Source of the DNA: Pimelobacter simplex
Lineage (GTDB): Bacteria; Actinomycetota; Actinomycetes; Propionibacteriales; Nocardioidaceae
Reading direction: 5' to 3'
DNA length: 64,000 bases
Assembly (NCBI RefSeq): GCF_024662235.1
Contig: NZ_CP096276.1
Span: 5,022,001 to 5,086,000, forward strand
The number at the start of each line of letters is the position of its first letter. The first letter of the stretch is position 1. Positions 41,149-50,653 of this stretch are shown here, in pieces. The notes below the pieces were generated by a model that was not told where the DNA came from, did not search any database, and worked only from the letters and a program-made list of their open reading frames with translations. The translations under genes and the position numbers were made by a program.

Positions 41149-41952
41149 ATGAACCTCACGACACCCGCCATCGAGGTCGCCGCCCTCCGCAAGACGTACG
41201 GCGACCAGGTCGTCCTCGACGGTCTCGACCTCACCGTGCCGGCGGGCACGGTCTATGCGCTCCTCGGCCCCAACGGGGCCGGCAAGACCACCACGGTCAA
41301 CATCTGCTCGACCCTGCTGGCGCCCGACGCGGGCACCGTCGCGGTCGCCGGGCACGATGTCCGCACCCAGGCCGACGCGGTCCGCCGCTCGATCGGCCTG
41401 ACCGGTCAGTTCTCGGCGATCGACGAGCTGCTCACCGGGCGCGAGAACCTGCGGCTGATGGCCGATCTCGCGCACCTGCCCGAGCCGGACGCCCGGGCCC
41501 GGGTCGACGAGCAGCTCGCCCGGTTCGGCCTGACCGACGCGGCGGACCGGCGCGCGGCGACGTACTCGGGCGGGATGAAGCGGCGCCTGGACCTGGCGAT
41601 GACCCTGGTCAGCCGCCCGCAGGTGATCTTCCTCGACGAGCCCACGACCGGGCTCGACCCGCGCAGCCGCCGCGACCTGTGGCAGATCGTGCGCGAGCTC
41701 GTCGCCGACGGCGTCACGATCCTGCTCACCACCCAGTACCTCGAGGAGGCCGACCAGCTCGCCCACACCGTGGGCCTCCTGGACGGCGGCCGCCTGGTCG
41801 CCGAGGGCACTCCGGCGCAGCTCAAGGAGCAGGCCGGCGGCGAGACCCTCGACGACGTCTTCCTCGCCCTCACCGGCCACCCGGCCCGCACCGACCAGAC
41901 CGACGACGAGACCGACGACGAGAACGAGAACGAGAAGGAGGCGGTCCGATGA
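41149..41952 (+). CDS. DrrA-type ABC transporter ATPase
   Basis: 267 residues. Walker A GPNGAGKTT, Q-loop GLTGQFSAID (typical of daunorubicin-resistance ATPases), signature YSGGMKRRL, Walker B VIFLDEPTTGLD and switch region LTTQYLEEADQL are present. An acidic Asp/Glu/Asn tail follows. It energises the permease encoded next (ATGA overlap), and drug or lipid export is expected. Controlled by a MerR-type site just upstream. Confidence 0.9.
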   Translation: MNLTTPAIEVAALRKTYGDQVVLDGLDLTVPAGTVYALLGPNGAGKTTTVNICSTLLAPDAGTVAVAGHDVRTQADAVRRSIGLTGQFSAIDELLTGRENLRLMADLAHLPEPDARARVDEQLARFGLTDAADRRAATYSGGMKRRLDLAMTLVSRPQVIFLDEPTTGLDPRSRRDLWQIVRELVADGVTILLTTQYLEEADQLAHTVGLLDGGRLVAEGTPAQLKEQAGGETLDDVFLALTGHPARTDQTDDETDDENENEKEAVR

Positions 41953-42737
41953 GCACCCTCGCCCACACCGTGCGCGACTCGCGCACCATGCTGCGCCGCA
42001 ACCTCAAGCACATGCTGCGCTACCCGTCGCTGACGATCATGCTCATCGCCCAGCCGGTGCTGTTCCTGCTGCTCTTCGTCTACGTCTTCGGCGGCACCAT
42101 GGGTGCCGGCCTGCCGGGCGGCGGCGGCCGCGACGCCTACCTGGCGTACGTCGCTCCCGCGATCCTCATCATCACCGTCTCCTCGGTCGCGCTCAGCATC
42201 GCGATCTACGCCGCCAAGGACGCCACCGAGGGCATCATCGACCGCTTCCGGACCATGCCGATCGCGAAGTCCTCGGTCCTCACCGGCCTCGTCGGGGCGG
42301 CCGTCCTCCAGACCGCGTTCGCGGTCGCCGTGGTGCTCGGCCTCGCCGTGGCCCTGGGCTACCGCCCCGACGCGGGGATCGCCGGCTGGCTCGGCGCGAT
42401 CGGCATCCTGACCCTGCTGGCGATCGCGCTCACCTGGCTCTGCGTGGCGCTCGGCCTGGCCGCCGGCAGCGTGGAGACGGCGAGCAACACCCCCATGTTC
42501 CTGATGCTCCTGCCCTTCCTGTCGAGCGCCTTCGTGCCCACCGACTCGATGTCGACCGGGCTGGCCTGGGTGGCCGAGCACCAGCCGTTCACACCGATCA
42601 TCGACACCCTGCGCGCCTTCCTCGCTGGCGGCGACCCGGGCTCGGACGCGGTGTGGGCGATCGGGTGGTGCGTGCTCGTCGCGGTGCTGTGCTTCGCGTG
42701 GGCACGTCGCCTCTTCAGCCGGGTTCGGGCAGGCTGA
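41949..42737 (+). CDS. DrrB-type ABC-2 permease
   Basis: 262 residues, six hydrophobic helices. The pattern RRNLKHMLRYPSLTIMLIAQPV, FVYVFGG and the EGIIDRFRTMPI loop is that of DrrB/ABC-2 permeases. It forms the exporter with the upstream ATPase. The MerR regulator gene starts 5 bases after its stop, so all three genes make one operon. Confidence 0.88.
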   Translation: MSTLAHTVRDSRTMLRRNLKHMLRYPSLTIMLIAQPVLFLLLFVYVFGGTMGAGLPGGGGRDAYLAYVAPAILIITVSSVALSIAIYAAKDATEGIIDRFRTMPIAKSSVLTGLVGAAVLQTAFAVAVVLGLAVALGYRPDAGIAGWLGAIGILTLLAIALTWLCVALGLAAGSVETASNTPMFLMLLPFLSSAFVPTDSMSTGLAWVAEHQPFTPIIDTLRAFLAGGDPGSDAVWAIGWCVLVAVLCFAWARRLFSRVRAG

Positions 42738-42742
42738 CCATT

Positions 42743-43510
42743 GTGCTGACCATCGGCGAGCTGGCGTCGTACGCCGGCGTGACCATCCGCGCCGTCCGGC
42801 ACTACCACGCCAAGGGGCTGCTGCCGGAGCCCGAGCGGGACCACTCCGGCTACCGCCGCTACGACGCCCGCGCGGTGGCCGAGCTGATCAAGATCCGCAC
42901 GCTGGCCGAGGCCGGCGTACCGCTGGCCCGGGTGGCGGAGCTGCTCGACGCGGACGCCGACGAGTTCGCCGCCGCGGTCGCCGACATCGATCGGCGGCTG
43001 CGGGCGGAGATCCGGGAGCGGCAGCGGCACCGGGAGCGGATCGCCCAGCTCGCGGCGGGCGACAACCTGGCGCTGCCGCCCGAGGCGGTCGCCTACCTCG
43101 ACCGGATGCGCGCGCTCGGGTTCTCCGACCTGCTCATCGCCGGTGAGCGCGACGCGTGGATCCTCGTCGCGGCGCAGATGCCCGAGCACATGCCGCTGTT
43201 CATGGCGCTCAAGGAGGCCCAGCTCGACGACGCCGCGACCGACGAGCTGCTGCGCGAGCTCGGCGACGCGATCGGGTGGGAGCCCGACGACCCGCGGCTG
43301 CCGGGGCTGGCCGACCGGCTGGTGGGGACGCTGGAGACGGCCGAGGAGGGGGACCAGGCGACCTGGGACGACGTCCCGATCCCCGACAGCCTGGTCGCGC
43401 TGCTCGACTCGGTGTTCCTCGACCTGGTCCCGGTGGCGCCGCGCCTGATGGCTCTGCTCGAGGAGCGCGGCTGGACCGGCTGGACCAAGCTGGAGCGGAT
43501 CACCTCCTGA
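42743..43510 (+). CDS. MerR-family transcriptional regulator
   Basis: 255 residues, GTG start at 42743 placing the MerR helix-turn-helix at the very N-terminus (TIGELASYAGVTIRAVRHYHAKGLLPEP). A dimerisation helix (~75-110) and a ~140-residue C-terminal domain follow; the latter may bind organic ligands, as in TipA-like or multidrug MerR proteins. It is the last gene of the exporter operon. The 41117-41131 dyad is its probable site. Confidence 0.87.
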   Translation: MLTIGELASYAGVTIRAVRHYHAKGLLPEPERDHSGYRRYDARAVAELIKIRTLAEAGVPLARVAELLDADADEFAAAVADIDRRLRAEIRERQRHRERIAQLAAGDNLALPPEAVAYLDRMRALGFSDLLIAGERDAWILVAAQMPEHMPLFMALKEAQLDDAATDELLRELGDAIGWEPDDPRLPGLADRLVGTLETAEEGDQATWDDVPIPDSLVALLDSVFLDLVPVAPRLMALLEERGWTGWTKLERITS

Positions 43511-43553
43511 CCACCGCTGCCCCTGACGGCGGGCGGGGCGTAACGTGGCACCC

Positions 43554-43802
43554 GTGACTCGGGATCTTGCACACGCCTCGCGGACCTACCCGGTACGACA
43601 GCTCGTCGCCTACCGCCGGCTGATCGTCAACGGCGAGCGCGTCGACCCCGACCGGGTCGTCGCCGAGTACGCCCGGGCCAACCCGGGCGTCGACCTCGAC
43701 GCCCGCTCGACGGTCAGCGACTGGCAGGCCGGCACCCTCCCCGGCGGCGGTACCCGCGTCGGTGACACCGCCGAGCGGCTGCAGGGCCTGCCCATCAGGT
43801 GA
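43554..43802 (+). CDS. Small hypothetical protein
   Basis: 82 residues from GTG 43554; another GTG lies 9 bases earlier. It is mixed charged and soluble-looking with no recognised domain. Its stop overlaps the GTG of the next gene (GTGA), which supports translation of this frame. No function is proposed. Confidence 0.5.
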   Translation: MTRDLAHASRTYPVRQLVAYRRLIVNGERVDPDRVVAEYARANPGVDLDARSTVSDWQAGTLPGGGTRVGDTAERLQGLPIR

Positions 43803-45208
43803 GCCACGACGAAGGAGTCCGGATCGAGCGGCTCGGCCGCGTCGGCCGGATCGTGCTCGACCGTCCCCGGGCGCTCAACGCGCTGACCCTCACCATGGTC
43901 GAGCGGATCCACGCCGCGCTCGACGCGTGGCGCCACGACCCGGACCTGCGCGCGGTCACCGTCGAGAGCGCCTCGGAGCGCGCGTTCTGCGCGGGCGGCG
44001 ACATCCGCCGGGTCCGCGAGAACACGCTGGCCGGGCGGCACGACGAGAGCCTGCGCTTCTTCACCACCGAGTACGCCGTCAACGCGCTCCTCGGCGCCTA
44101 CCCGGTCCCCGTCGTGGCGCTCGTCGGCGGCCTCTGCCTCGGCGGCGGGATGGGCCTGAGCGTGCACGGACCCTTCCGCGTGGTCGGGCCGGACGCGTCC
44201 TTCGCCATGCCGGAGACCAAGATCGGCTTCTTCCCCGACGTCGGCGCCACGCACTTCCTGCCCCGGCTGCCCGGTGCGGTCGGGCGCTACCTCGGGCTGA
44301 CCGGCGCCCGGGTCGGTGCGGCTGACGCCCTGGCCCTCGGCCTGGCCACGCACGCCTGCTCCGCGGCCGACCTGGCCCGGCTGCCCGCGCTCATCGACGC
44401 CCACGACGGCCCGCTCGAGACGCTGCTGCGCTCGCTCGCCCCGGCCGACGCCCTCGACCAGCCGGGGCCGCTCAGCGCCGTCCGGGCGGACATCGACCGG
44501 GTGTTCGGCGCGGCCGACCTGGCCGGCGTACGGGATCGGCTCGACGCGCTCGACAGCGACTGGGCCAAGGAGACCCGGGCGGCTCTCGACGCCGCCTCCC
44601 CGGCCAGCCTCGCGCTCACCGACCGGCTGCTCGCCGAGGGTCGCGAGCGTGACCTGCCCGGCTGCCTGGCCGCCGAGCTCGACGCCGCCCGGACGACGAT
44701 CGCGAGCCCCGACTTCGTCGAGGGCGTCCGCGCGGTCCTGGTCGACAAGGACCACGCGCCCCGCTGGGCGGCCACGCCGACGGTCCGGCCGGCCACGACC
44801 GCCGACCTCGACGCGATCTTCGCGATCCGCACGAGCGTCACCGAGAACCACCTCTCCCGCGAGCAGCTCACCGAGCTCGGCATCACCGCCGACGCGCTGG
44901 GCGCCGTGATCGCCGACGGCCCGGAGTGCCTCTGGGTCGCCGAGGTGGCCGGCGTACCGGCCGGCTTCGCGATGGTCGACACCGACGACGCGTGCGTGTT
45001 CGCCTGCTTCGTCGGCCCCGAGCACGAGGGACGCGGTCTCGGCCGGCTGCTCATGGAGCGTGCCGAGAGCGCCCTGCTCGCCCACCACCCGGTGATCTGG
45101 CTGACCACCGACGGAGCCAGCCGCGCGGCCGGCTTCTACCGCCGGCTCGGGTGGACGGCGGTCGCCGACCTGCCCGACGGCGACCTCCGGTTCGAGAAGC
45201 GCCGCTAG
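43799..45208 (+). CDS. 3-hydroxyisobutyryl-CoA hydrolase-like domain fused to GNAT acetyltransferase
   Basis: 469 residues in one frame. Residues 1-~324 are a crotonase-fold HIBCH protein: oxyanion segments FCAGGDIR and GLCLGGGMG, catalytic Glu139 (MPETKIGFFPD, Asp147) and the family C-terminus EGVRAVLVDKDHAPRW. Residues ~327-469 are a GNAT domain with the acetyl-CoA loop EGRGLGRLLM. HIBCH releases 3-hydroxyisobutyrate in valine breakdown. The fused acetyltransferase could act on the same or an unrelated substrate. GTG start coupled to the preceding small gene. No frameshift is needed to read through the junction. Confidence 0.82.
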   Translation: MSHDEGVRIERLGRVGRIVLDRPRALNALTLTMVERIHAALDAWRHDPDLRAVTVESASERAFCAGGDIRRVRENTLAGRHDESLRFFTTEYAVNALLGAYPVPVVALVGGLCLGGGMGLSVHGPFRVVGPDASFAMPETKIGFFPDVGATHFLPRLPGAVGRYLGLTGARVGAADALALGLATHACSAADLARLPALIDAHDGPLETLLRSLAPADALDQPGPLSAVRADIDRVFGAADLAGVRDRLDALDSDWAKETRAALDAASPASLALTDRLLAEGRERDLPGCLAAELDAARTTIASPDFVEGVRAVLVDKDHAPRWAATPTVRPATTADLDAIFAIRTSVTENHLSREQLTELGITADALGAVIADGPECLWVAEVAGVPAGFAMVDTDDACVFACFVGPEHEGRGLGRLLMERAESALLAHHPVIWLTTDGASRAAGFYRRLGWTAVADLPDGDLRFEKRR

Positions 45209-45220
45209 GGCACGCCCTAG
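45205..45220. terminator. Hairpin between convergent genes
   Basis: CTAGGGC-AC-GCCCTAG spans the two facing stop codons. It is a 7-base dyad with a very short loop and no U-tract. It may act as a bidirectional end signal. Confidence 0.35.
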
Positions 45221-45855
45221 GCGCCGGCCCGCTCCGCGAGCCGCACCGCCGCGTGCCGGACGACGTCCACCTCGTCGGCGTCGCGGGCCAGCTCGTGCGG
45301 GACGTCGCCCCCGAGCAGTCCCGCAGGCTGGGTGAGCCAGGACCACACCTGCCACGGATCCGTCCCCGCCGCCAGCAGCGGCTCCAGGATCGCGCCCAGC
45401 TCGGGCCGCAGCTCACCGGCGTCGGTGAGCTGGAAGGCGGGCACGAGCACCCCGCCGTCGTGCGGCACGACGAGCAGCGCGTGCCGCTCGGCTGCCTTGT
45501 GCACCGCGAACCGGGTCGCGTTCTCCGTCGCGCCGCGGACCGCGGCCAGGCTGGCGTAGGTGTGCGCCGGGCTGGCCAGCAGCGCGGCCCGGACCCGGGC
45601 CCGGCGGCGCAGCTGCACCAACGCCAGCGGTACGGCGTGGGCCGGGTCCTCGCCGTCCTGGTGCAGGACCCGGTCGAGGTCGGTGAGCTGCTCCGCGGTC
45701 AGCGGCAGCCCGGTGCCGGGGTCGCGCCAGCGGACCACGCCGCCGAGGTCGCGCTCGAAGGTCGGCAGCCCGGCGTCCGCCAGGTGGTCGCCCAGGCCGA
45801 GGCCCTCGAGCCAGGTCGCGAGCCGCTCACCGGTCGTCGCGGAGTCGTCGTGCAT
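45217..45855 (-). CDS. MbcA/ParS-like (DUF2384-type) protein, orphan antitoxin candidate
   Basis: 212 residues. The middle HTYASLAAVRGATENATRFAVH looks like a helix-turn-helix. The C-terminus ILEPLLAAGTDPWQVWSW followed by LLGGDVPHELARD and VVRHAAVRLAE has the W...L.GG-P pattern of the Xre/MbcA/ParS toxin-binding domain. MbcA-type antitoxins normally sit next to a RES-domain NAD-degrading toxin, but none is found on either side. It may therefore have another regulatory role. The family call is moderate. Confidence 0.6.
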   Translation of the reverse strand: MHDDSATTGERLATWLEGLGLGDHLADAGLPTFERDLGGVVRWRDPGTGLPLTAEQLTDLDRVLHQDGEDPAHAVPLALVQLRRRARVRAALLASPAHTYASLAAVRGATENATRFAVHKAAERHALLVVPHDGGVLVPAFQLTDAGELRPELGAILEPLLAAGTDPWQVWSWLTQPAGLLGGDVPHELARDADEVDVVRHAAVRLAERAGA

Positions 45856-45885
45856 GCCTCCAGCCTGCCACCGTCCCGGACCGGC

Positions 45886-46659
45886 TCAGCGGTGCCCCCG
45901 TCGCGGCGCCAGTCGCCCGGTGAGCGCATGCGCCTCGCGCAGCAGCAGCTCGCCGAGCTCCTGCTGGCGCGGGGGTGCGAGCCGGGCCTCGATCCCGGTC
46001 AGGCTCAGCGCCCAGCGCGCCTCGCCGTGCGCGTCGAAGACCGCCGCGCCCAGGCCCCAGCTGCCGGGCACGATGAGGCCGGGGTTCACGGCGTACCCGG
46101 TGGCCCGGGTGTCGGCGATCCGCGCCGCGAGCCGGGCGGGGGCGTGCTCGGCGCCGTACGGCGTCTCCAGGTGGGCGTCGGCCAGGTACGCCGTCCGCTC
46201 CCGCTCGCCCAGGAAGGCCAGCAGCACCAGCCCTGCCGAGGCGACGCCGAGCGGGAACCGGATGCCCTCGTGCAGCACGTGCGAGCGGATGGGGAAGCTG
46301 CCGTCCTCGCGCAGCAGGCACACCGTCTCGTCGCCGCGGCGCACCGAGAAGAACGCGCTCTCCCCGGTCTCGCGGGCCAGCCGGCGCACGGTCTCGCGGG
46401 CGATCGGGGTGATGTCGTGGCGGCTGGTCGCGGCGGCGCCGAGCAGGAAGCACTCGGGCCCCAGGTGCCAGGCGCCGGTGCTCTCGTCGCGCTCGACCAG
46501 GCCCTCCTCGCGCAGCGCGCTGAGCAGGCGGTGCGCGGTCGGGCGGGGCAGCGCGGTCGCGGCGGCCAGCGAGGTGGTGCTGACGCCGTCGGGCTCGCGG
46601 CCGGCCAGCGCGCGGAGCAGGTGAGCGACCCGGCCGACGACGCTGGGTCCGGTGTCCAC
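45886..46659 (-). CDS. IclR-family transcriptional regulator
   Basis: 257 residues. The N-terminal winged helix (GVSTTSLAAATALPRPTAHRLLSAL) is followed by the IclR effector domain (VLHEGIRFPLGVASAGLVLLAFL, GYAVNPGLIVPGSWGLGAAVFD). It is divergent from the scoAB operon with a 131-base gap holding a dyad. Regulation of ketoacid or beta-ketoadipate type catabolism is typical of such neighbours. Confidence 0.9.
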   Translation of the reverse strand: MDTGPSVVGRVAHLLRALAGREPDGVSTTSLAAATALPRPTAHRLLSALREEGLVERDESTGAWHLGPECFLLGAAATSRHDITPIARETVRRLARETGESAFFSVRRGDETVCLLREDGSFPIRSHVLHEGIRFPLGVASAGLVLLAFLGERERTAYLADAHLETPYGAEHAPARLAARIADTRATGYAVNPGLIVPGSWGLGAAVFDAHGEARWALSLTGIEARLAPPRQQELGELLLREAHALTGRLAPRRGHR

Positions 46660-46679
46660 GGCACCAGGCTAGCCGACCG

Positions 46680-46698
46680 GCGTTCACTGAGTGGACGC
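46680..46698. promoter_or_regulatory. IclR operator candidate
   Basis: GCGTTCAC-TGA-GTGGACGC is a dyad with 7 of 8 matching arm bases. It lies 20 bases upstream of the IclR start in the divergent region with scoA. Confidence 0.45.
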
Positions 46699-46790
46699 AA
46701 CTCACGAGTAGCGCTCGGCGTGCGAGAGATCCGCCGCCGAACCGCGCTCGCTCATTGACCGCGGGACGTCCGGCCCGTTGACTGGCGGGC

Positions 46791-47555
46791 ATGGACAAGG
46801 TGATCGGTTCGGCGGCCGAGGCGGTCGCCGACATCCCGGACGGATCGACCCTCACGGTCGGCGGCTTCGGGCTCTGCGGCATTCCGTCGGTGCTCATCCA
46901 GGCCCTCCTCGACGCGGGCGTCAAGGACCTCGAGGTGGTCTCGAACAACGCCGGCGTCGACGACTGGGGCCTGGGCATGCTGCTCACGGCCGGTCGGCTG
47001 CGGCGCGTGGTCGCGTCGTACGTCGGCGAGAACAAGGAGTTCGCGCGCCAGTACCTCTCCGGCGAGCTCGAGGTCGAGCTCACGCCGCAGGGCACGCTCG
47101 CCGAGCGGATGCGGGCCGGCGGCTCGGGCATCGCGGCGTTCTACACGCGCACCGGCGTCGGCACCCAGGTCGCCGACGGCGGCCTGCCCTGGAAGTACGA
47201 CGACCAGGGCGAGGTCATCAAGACGTCCCCCCAGAAGCCCGTGATGACCTTCGACACCCGCGACGGCGAGCAGGAGTTCGTCCTCGAGGAGGCGATCGTC
47301 GGCGACTTCGGCCTGATCCGCGCGTGGAAGGGCGACCGGCACGGCAACCTCGTGTTCCGCGACTCCGCCCGCAACTTCAACCCGCTGGCCGCGATGGCCG
47401 GCCGGATCACCGTCGCCGAGGTCGAGGAGCTCGTCGAGCCCGGCGACATCGACCCCAACCAGGTGCACCTGCCCGGTGTCTACGTGCACCGCGTCGTCCC
47501 GCTCACCCCCGAGCAGGCGGCGGACAAGCGCATCGAGAAGAGGACGGTCCGCTGA
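46791..47555 (+). CDS. scoA: Succinyl-CoA:3-ketoacid CoA-transferase subunit A
   Basis: 254 residues. The CoA-binding and family segments [46 protein letters not shown] and the [11 protein letters not shown] end segment follow the ScoA/SCOT alpha subunit closely. With subunit B it transfers CoA from succinyl-CoA to acetoacetate or a related 3-oxoacid. It is the first gene of a two-gene operon divergent from an IclR regulator. A 3-oxoadipate CoA-transferase (PcaI) role is the main alternative. Confidence 0.88.
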   Translation: MDKVIGSAAEAVADIPDGSTLTVGGFGLCGIPSVLIQALLDAGVKDLEVVSNNAGVDDWGLGMLLTAGRLRRVVASYVGENKEFARQYLSGELEVELTPQGTLAERMRAGGSGIAAFYTRTGVGTQVADGGLPWKYDDQGEVIKTSPQKPVMTFDTRDGEQEFVLEEAIVGDFGLIRAWKGDRHGNLVFRDSARNFNPLAAMAGRITVAEVEELVEPGDIDPNQVHLPGVYVHRVVPLTPEQAADKRIEKRTVR

Positions 47556-47556
47556 C

Positions 47557-48186
47557 ATGGCATGGTCACGTGAGGAGATGGCGGCCCGTGCCGCCGCCGA
47601 GCTGGTCGACGGCGACTACGTCAACCTCGGCATCGGGCTGCCGACGCTGGTGCCCAACTACGTCCCCGACGACGTCGAGCTCGTGCTCCAGAGCGAGAAC
47701 GGCATCCTCGGCGTCGGCCCCTACCCGGCCGACGAGGACGTCGACGCGGACCTCATCAACGCCGGCAAGGAGACCGTGACGGTCCGTCCGGGCGCGAGCT
47801 TCTTCGACTCCGCCCTGAGCTTCGGCATGATCCGCGGCGGCAAGATCGACGCCGCGATCCTCGGCGCCATGCAGGTCTCGGTCCGCGGCGACATCGCCAA
47901 CTGGATGATCCCCGGCAAGATGGTCAAGGGCATGGGCGGCGCGATGGACCTGGTCCACGGCGCCAAGAAGGTCGTCGTCCTCATGGAGCACGTCGCCCGC
48001 GACGGCTCCTACAAGATCGTCGAGGAGTGCGGCCTGCCCTACACCGGCAAGGGCGTCGTGCAGCGGATCATCACCGACCTGTGCGTCCTCGACATCACGC
48101 CCGAGGGGCTGCGGCTCGTCGAGCTCGCCCCCGGGGTCACCGAGGACGAGGTGCGGGAGAAGACCGAGCCGCCGGTTCTCGTCTGA
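47557..48186 (+). CDS. scoB: Succinyl-CoA:3-ketoacid CoA-transferase subunit B
   Basis: 209 residues, ATG two bases after the scoA stop. It carries the catalytic glutamate in LQSENGILG (family SENG motif), [29 protein letters not shown] and ITDLCVLDI. These are full-length features of the beta subunit. It works as a heteromer with ScoA. The last 50 bases overlap the opposite CbiX/ferredoxin-like gene. Confidence 0.9.
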   Translation: MAWSREEMAARAAAELVDGDYVNLGIGLPTLVPNYVPDDVELVLQSENGILGVGPYPADEDVDADLINAGKETVTVRPGASFFDSALSFGMIRGGKIDAAILGAMQVSVRGDIANWMIPGKMVKGMGGAMDLVHGAKKVVVLMEHVARDGSYKIVEECGLPYTGKGVVQRIITDLCVLDITPEGLRLVELAPGVTEDEVREKTEPPVLV

Positions 48187-48809
48187 GCCGCACCGGCTCC
48201 GCCGGACCAGCAGGACCAGCGGGTCCCGGGCGGTCAACGACGATCGTCCGGGCCTGCTCGGCGGTCACGCCGCCGTACCAGGCGTCGTCGGGGTGGACCA
48301 CCACGACGGGCGCCTGGTTGCACGGGAACAGGCACCCGGTCTGGGTGACGAGCACGTCGTCGTCGCCGAGTCCCTGACGGCGCAGCTCGTCGTCCACCGC
48401 GGCCAGCACGGCTCCCGAGCCGCGCGCCGAGCAGCGCGGTCCCCGGCACACCAGCAGGTGGCGCGCGTGGCCCGGCACCTCCTCCCACGCCGGGGACGTC
48501 AACGCCGCCTCGGTGCCGGTGACCGCGCGTTCCTCGATGACGACCTCCACCTCGGGGTGGGTACGCCGCCAGTGCCCGGCCACTCGGCGCAGCCACGACC
48601 GGGCGGTCGCCGCGCCCAGCGCGATCCCGACCAGCTCGACCCGGGTGACGCCGTCGGCGTGGAGCCGGTCGAGCTCCTCGGCGAGGCTGGGCGAACGCTG
48701 CTGGAGGTAGGCGAGCGACGCACCCGTCGCCGCGGCGACCGCGACGAGCTCGGGTGCGTGCCGGGCGCCCTCGGCGCCCATCACGACGAGCACCACGGCG
48801 GACCTCTGC

Positions 48810-48817
<8 letters not shown>
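48137..48817 (-). CDS. CbiX-like / thioredoxin-fold [2Fe-2S] ferredoxin protein in the B12 operon
   Basis: 226 residues, GTG start overlapping the btuD-type ATPase stop by 8 bases. The N-terminal ~100 residues resemble a CbiX/sirohydrochlorin chelatase unit, but the usual HGS metal motif is replaced. Residues ~118-190 are a thioredoxin-like [2Fe-2S] domain with four cysteines (C124, C129, C162, C166; CRGPRC and GCLFPC). A Pro/Ala/Arg tail follows. The position after btuFCD suggests a role in cobalamin or cobalt handling, perhaps reducing or delivering corrinoid. That function is inference. Confidence 0.7.
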
Positions 48818-49582
<765 letters not shown>

Positions 49583-49586
<4 letters not shown>

Positions 49587-50653
49587 CGCGCCCTCGACTC
49601 GCGCCGCAGGAGGTAGGCGAACAGCGGCGCCCCGAGCACCGCGGTCACCACGCCGATCGGGATCTCCTGGCCGTCGACCAGCGAGCGGGCGACGGTGTCG
49701 GCCCAGATCATGAGCACCGCACCGGCCAGTGCGCTCAGCGGCAGCAGCCGCCGGTGCAGCGGCCCGCACACCAGCCGGACGACGTGCGGCACGACGAGCC
49801 CGACGAACCCGATCGCCCCGGTGTAGGCGACCAGGCACGCGGTGAGCAGCGCGGTGCCGATCAGCAGCACCCAGCGGGTCCGCCGGATCGAGACGCCGAG
49901 CGAGGCCGCCGAGGAGTCCCCGAACGCGAAGGCGTCGAGGTCGGCGGCGTACAGCAGGATCGCGACGAGGGCGACGAGCGCGACGGCGACGAGCACCCCG
50001 GCGCTGTGCCAGCGCACCCCGGCGAGCGAGCCCATGGTCCAGGCCAGCACCCGCCGGGCGGCGTCGTGGTCGCCGCTCATCATCACCGCGAACGAGGTGT
50101 ACGCCGCGCAGAGCTGGCCCACCGCGACCCCGGCCAGCACGGTCCGGGCCGGCGGCAGGTCGCCGGTGCGGCCCGTGGCCAGGCCGAGCACCAGCGCCAG
50201 GGCGAGCAGGGCGCTGACGAACGCGGCCAGCCCGAGCGCGGCGCTGCCGGCCAGCCCGGCGATGCTGACGCCGAGCACGATCACCGTCACCGCCCCGACG
50301 GTCGCGCCGCCGGAGATGCCGAGCAGGTACGGGTCCGCCAGGTCGTTGCGGGTCAGCGACTGCAGCACCGCGCCGGCCAGCGCCAGTCCGGCGCCGGTGG
50401 CCGCGGCGCCCACCACGCGGGGCATCCGGAGCTGCCAGACGATGCGGTCGTCGATGAGGGTCACGCCGTCGACCGGCAGGCCGATCCGGCGCAGCACCAC
50501 GTCGACCACGTCGCCGGCGGGCACGTGCACCGAGCCGATCCCCACCGCCACCACGACGGTGGCGACGAGGGCGACGGTGAGCGCGGCGCCCGTGACGAGG
50601 CCCGTTCCCGACCGGGTGCGCGCCGGCCGGGACGGCCGGGCCGCCTGCAGCAT
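49583..50653 (-). CDS. btuC: Cobalamin ABC transporter permease (BtuC-type)
   Basis: 356 residues, ten-helix FecCD/BtuC pattern. Family signatures: WQLRMPRVVGAAATGAGLALAG, QSLTRNDLADPYLLGISGGA, IGFVGLVVPHVVRLVCG and the end DGQEIPIGVVTAVLGAPLF. It is coupled to the binding protein gene upstream (ATGA at 50653) and the ATPase downstream. Its operon leader is a B12 riboswitch, so corrinoid import is the expected job. Confidence 0.88.
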
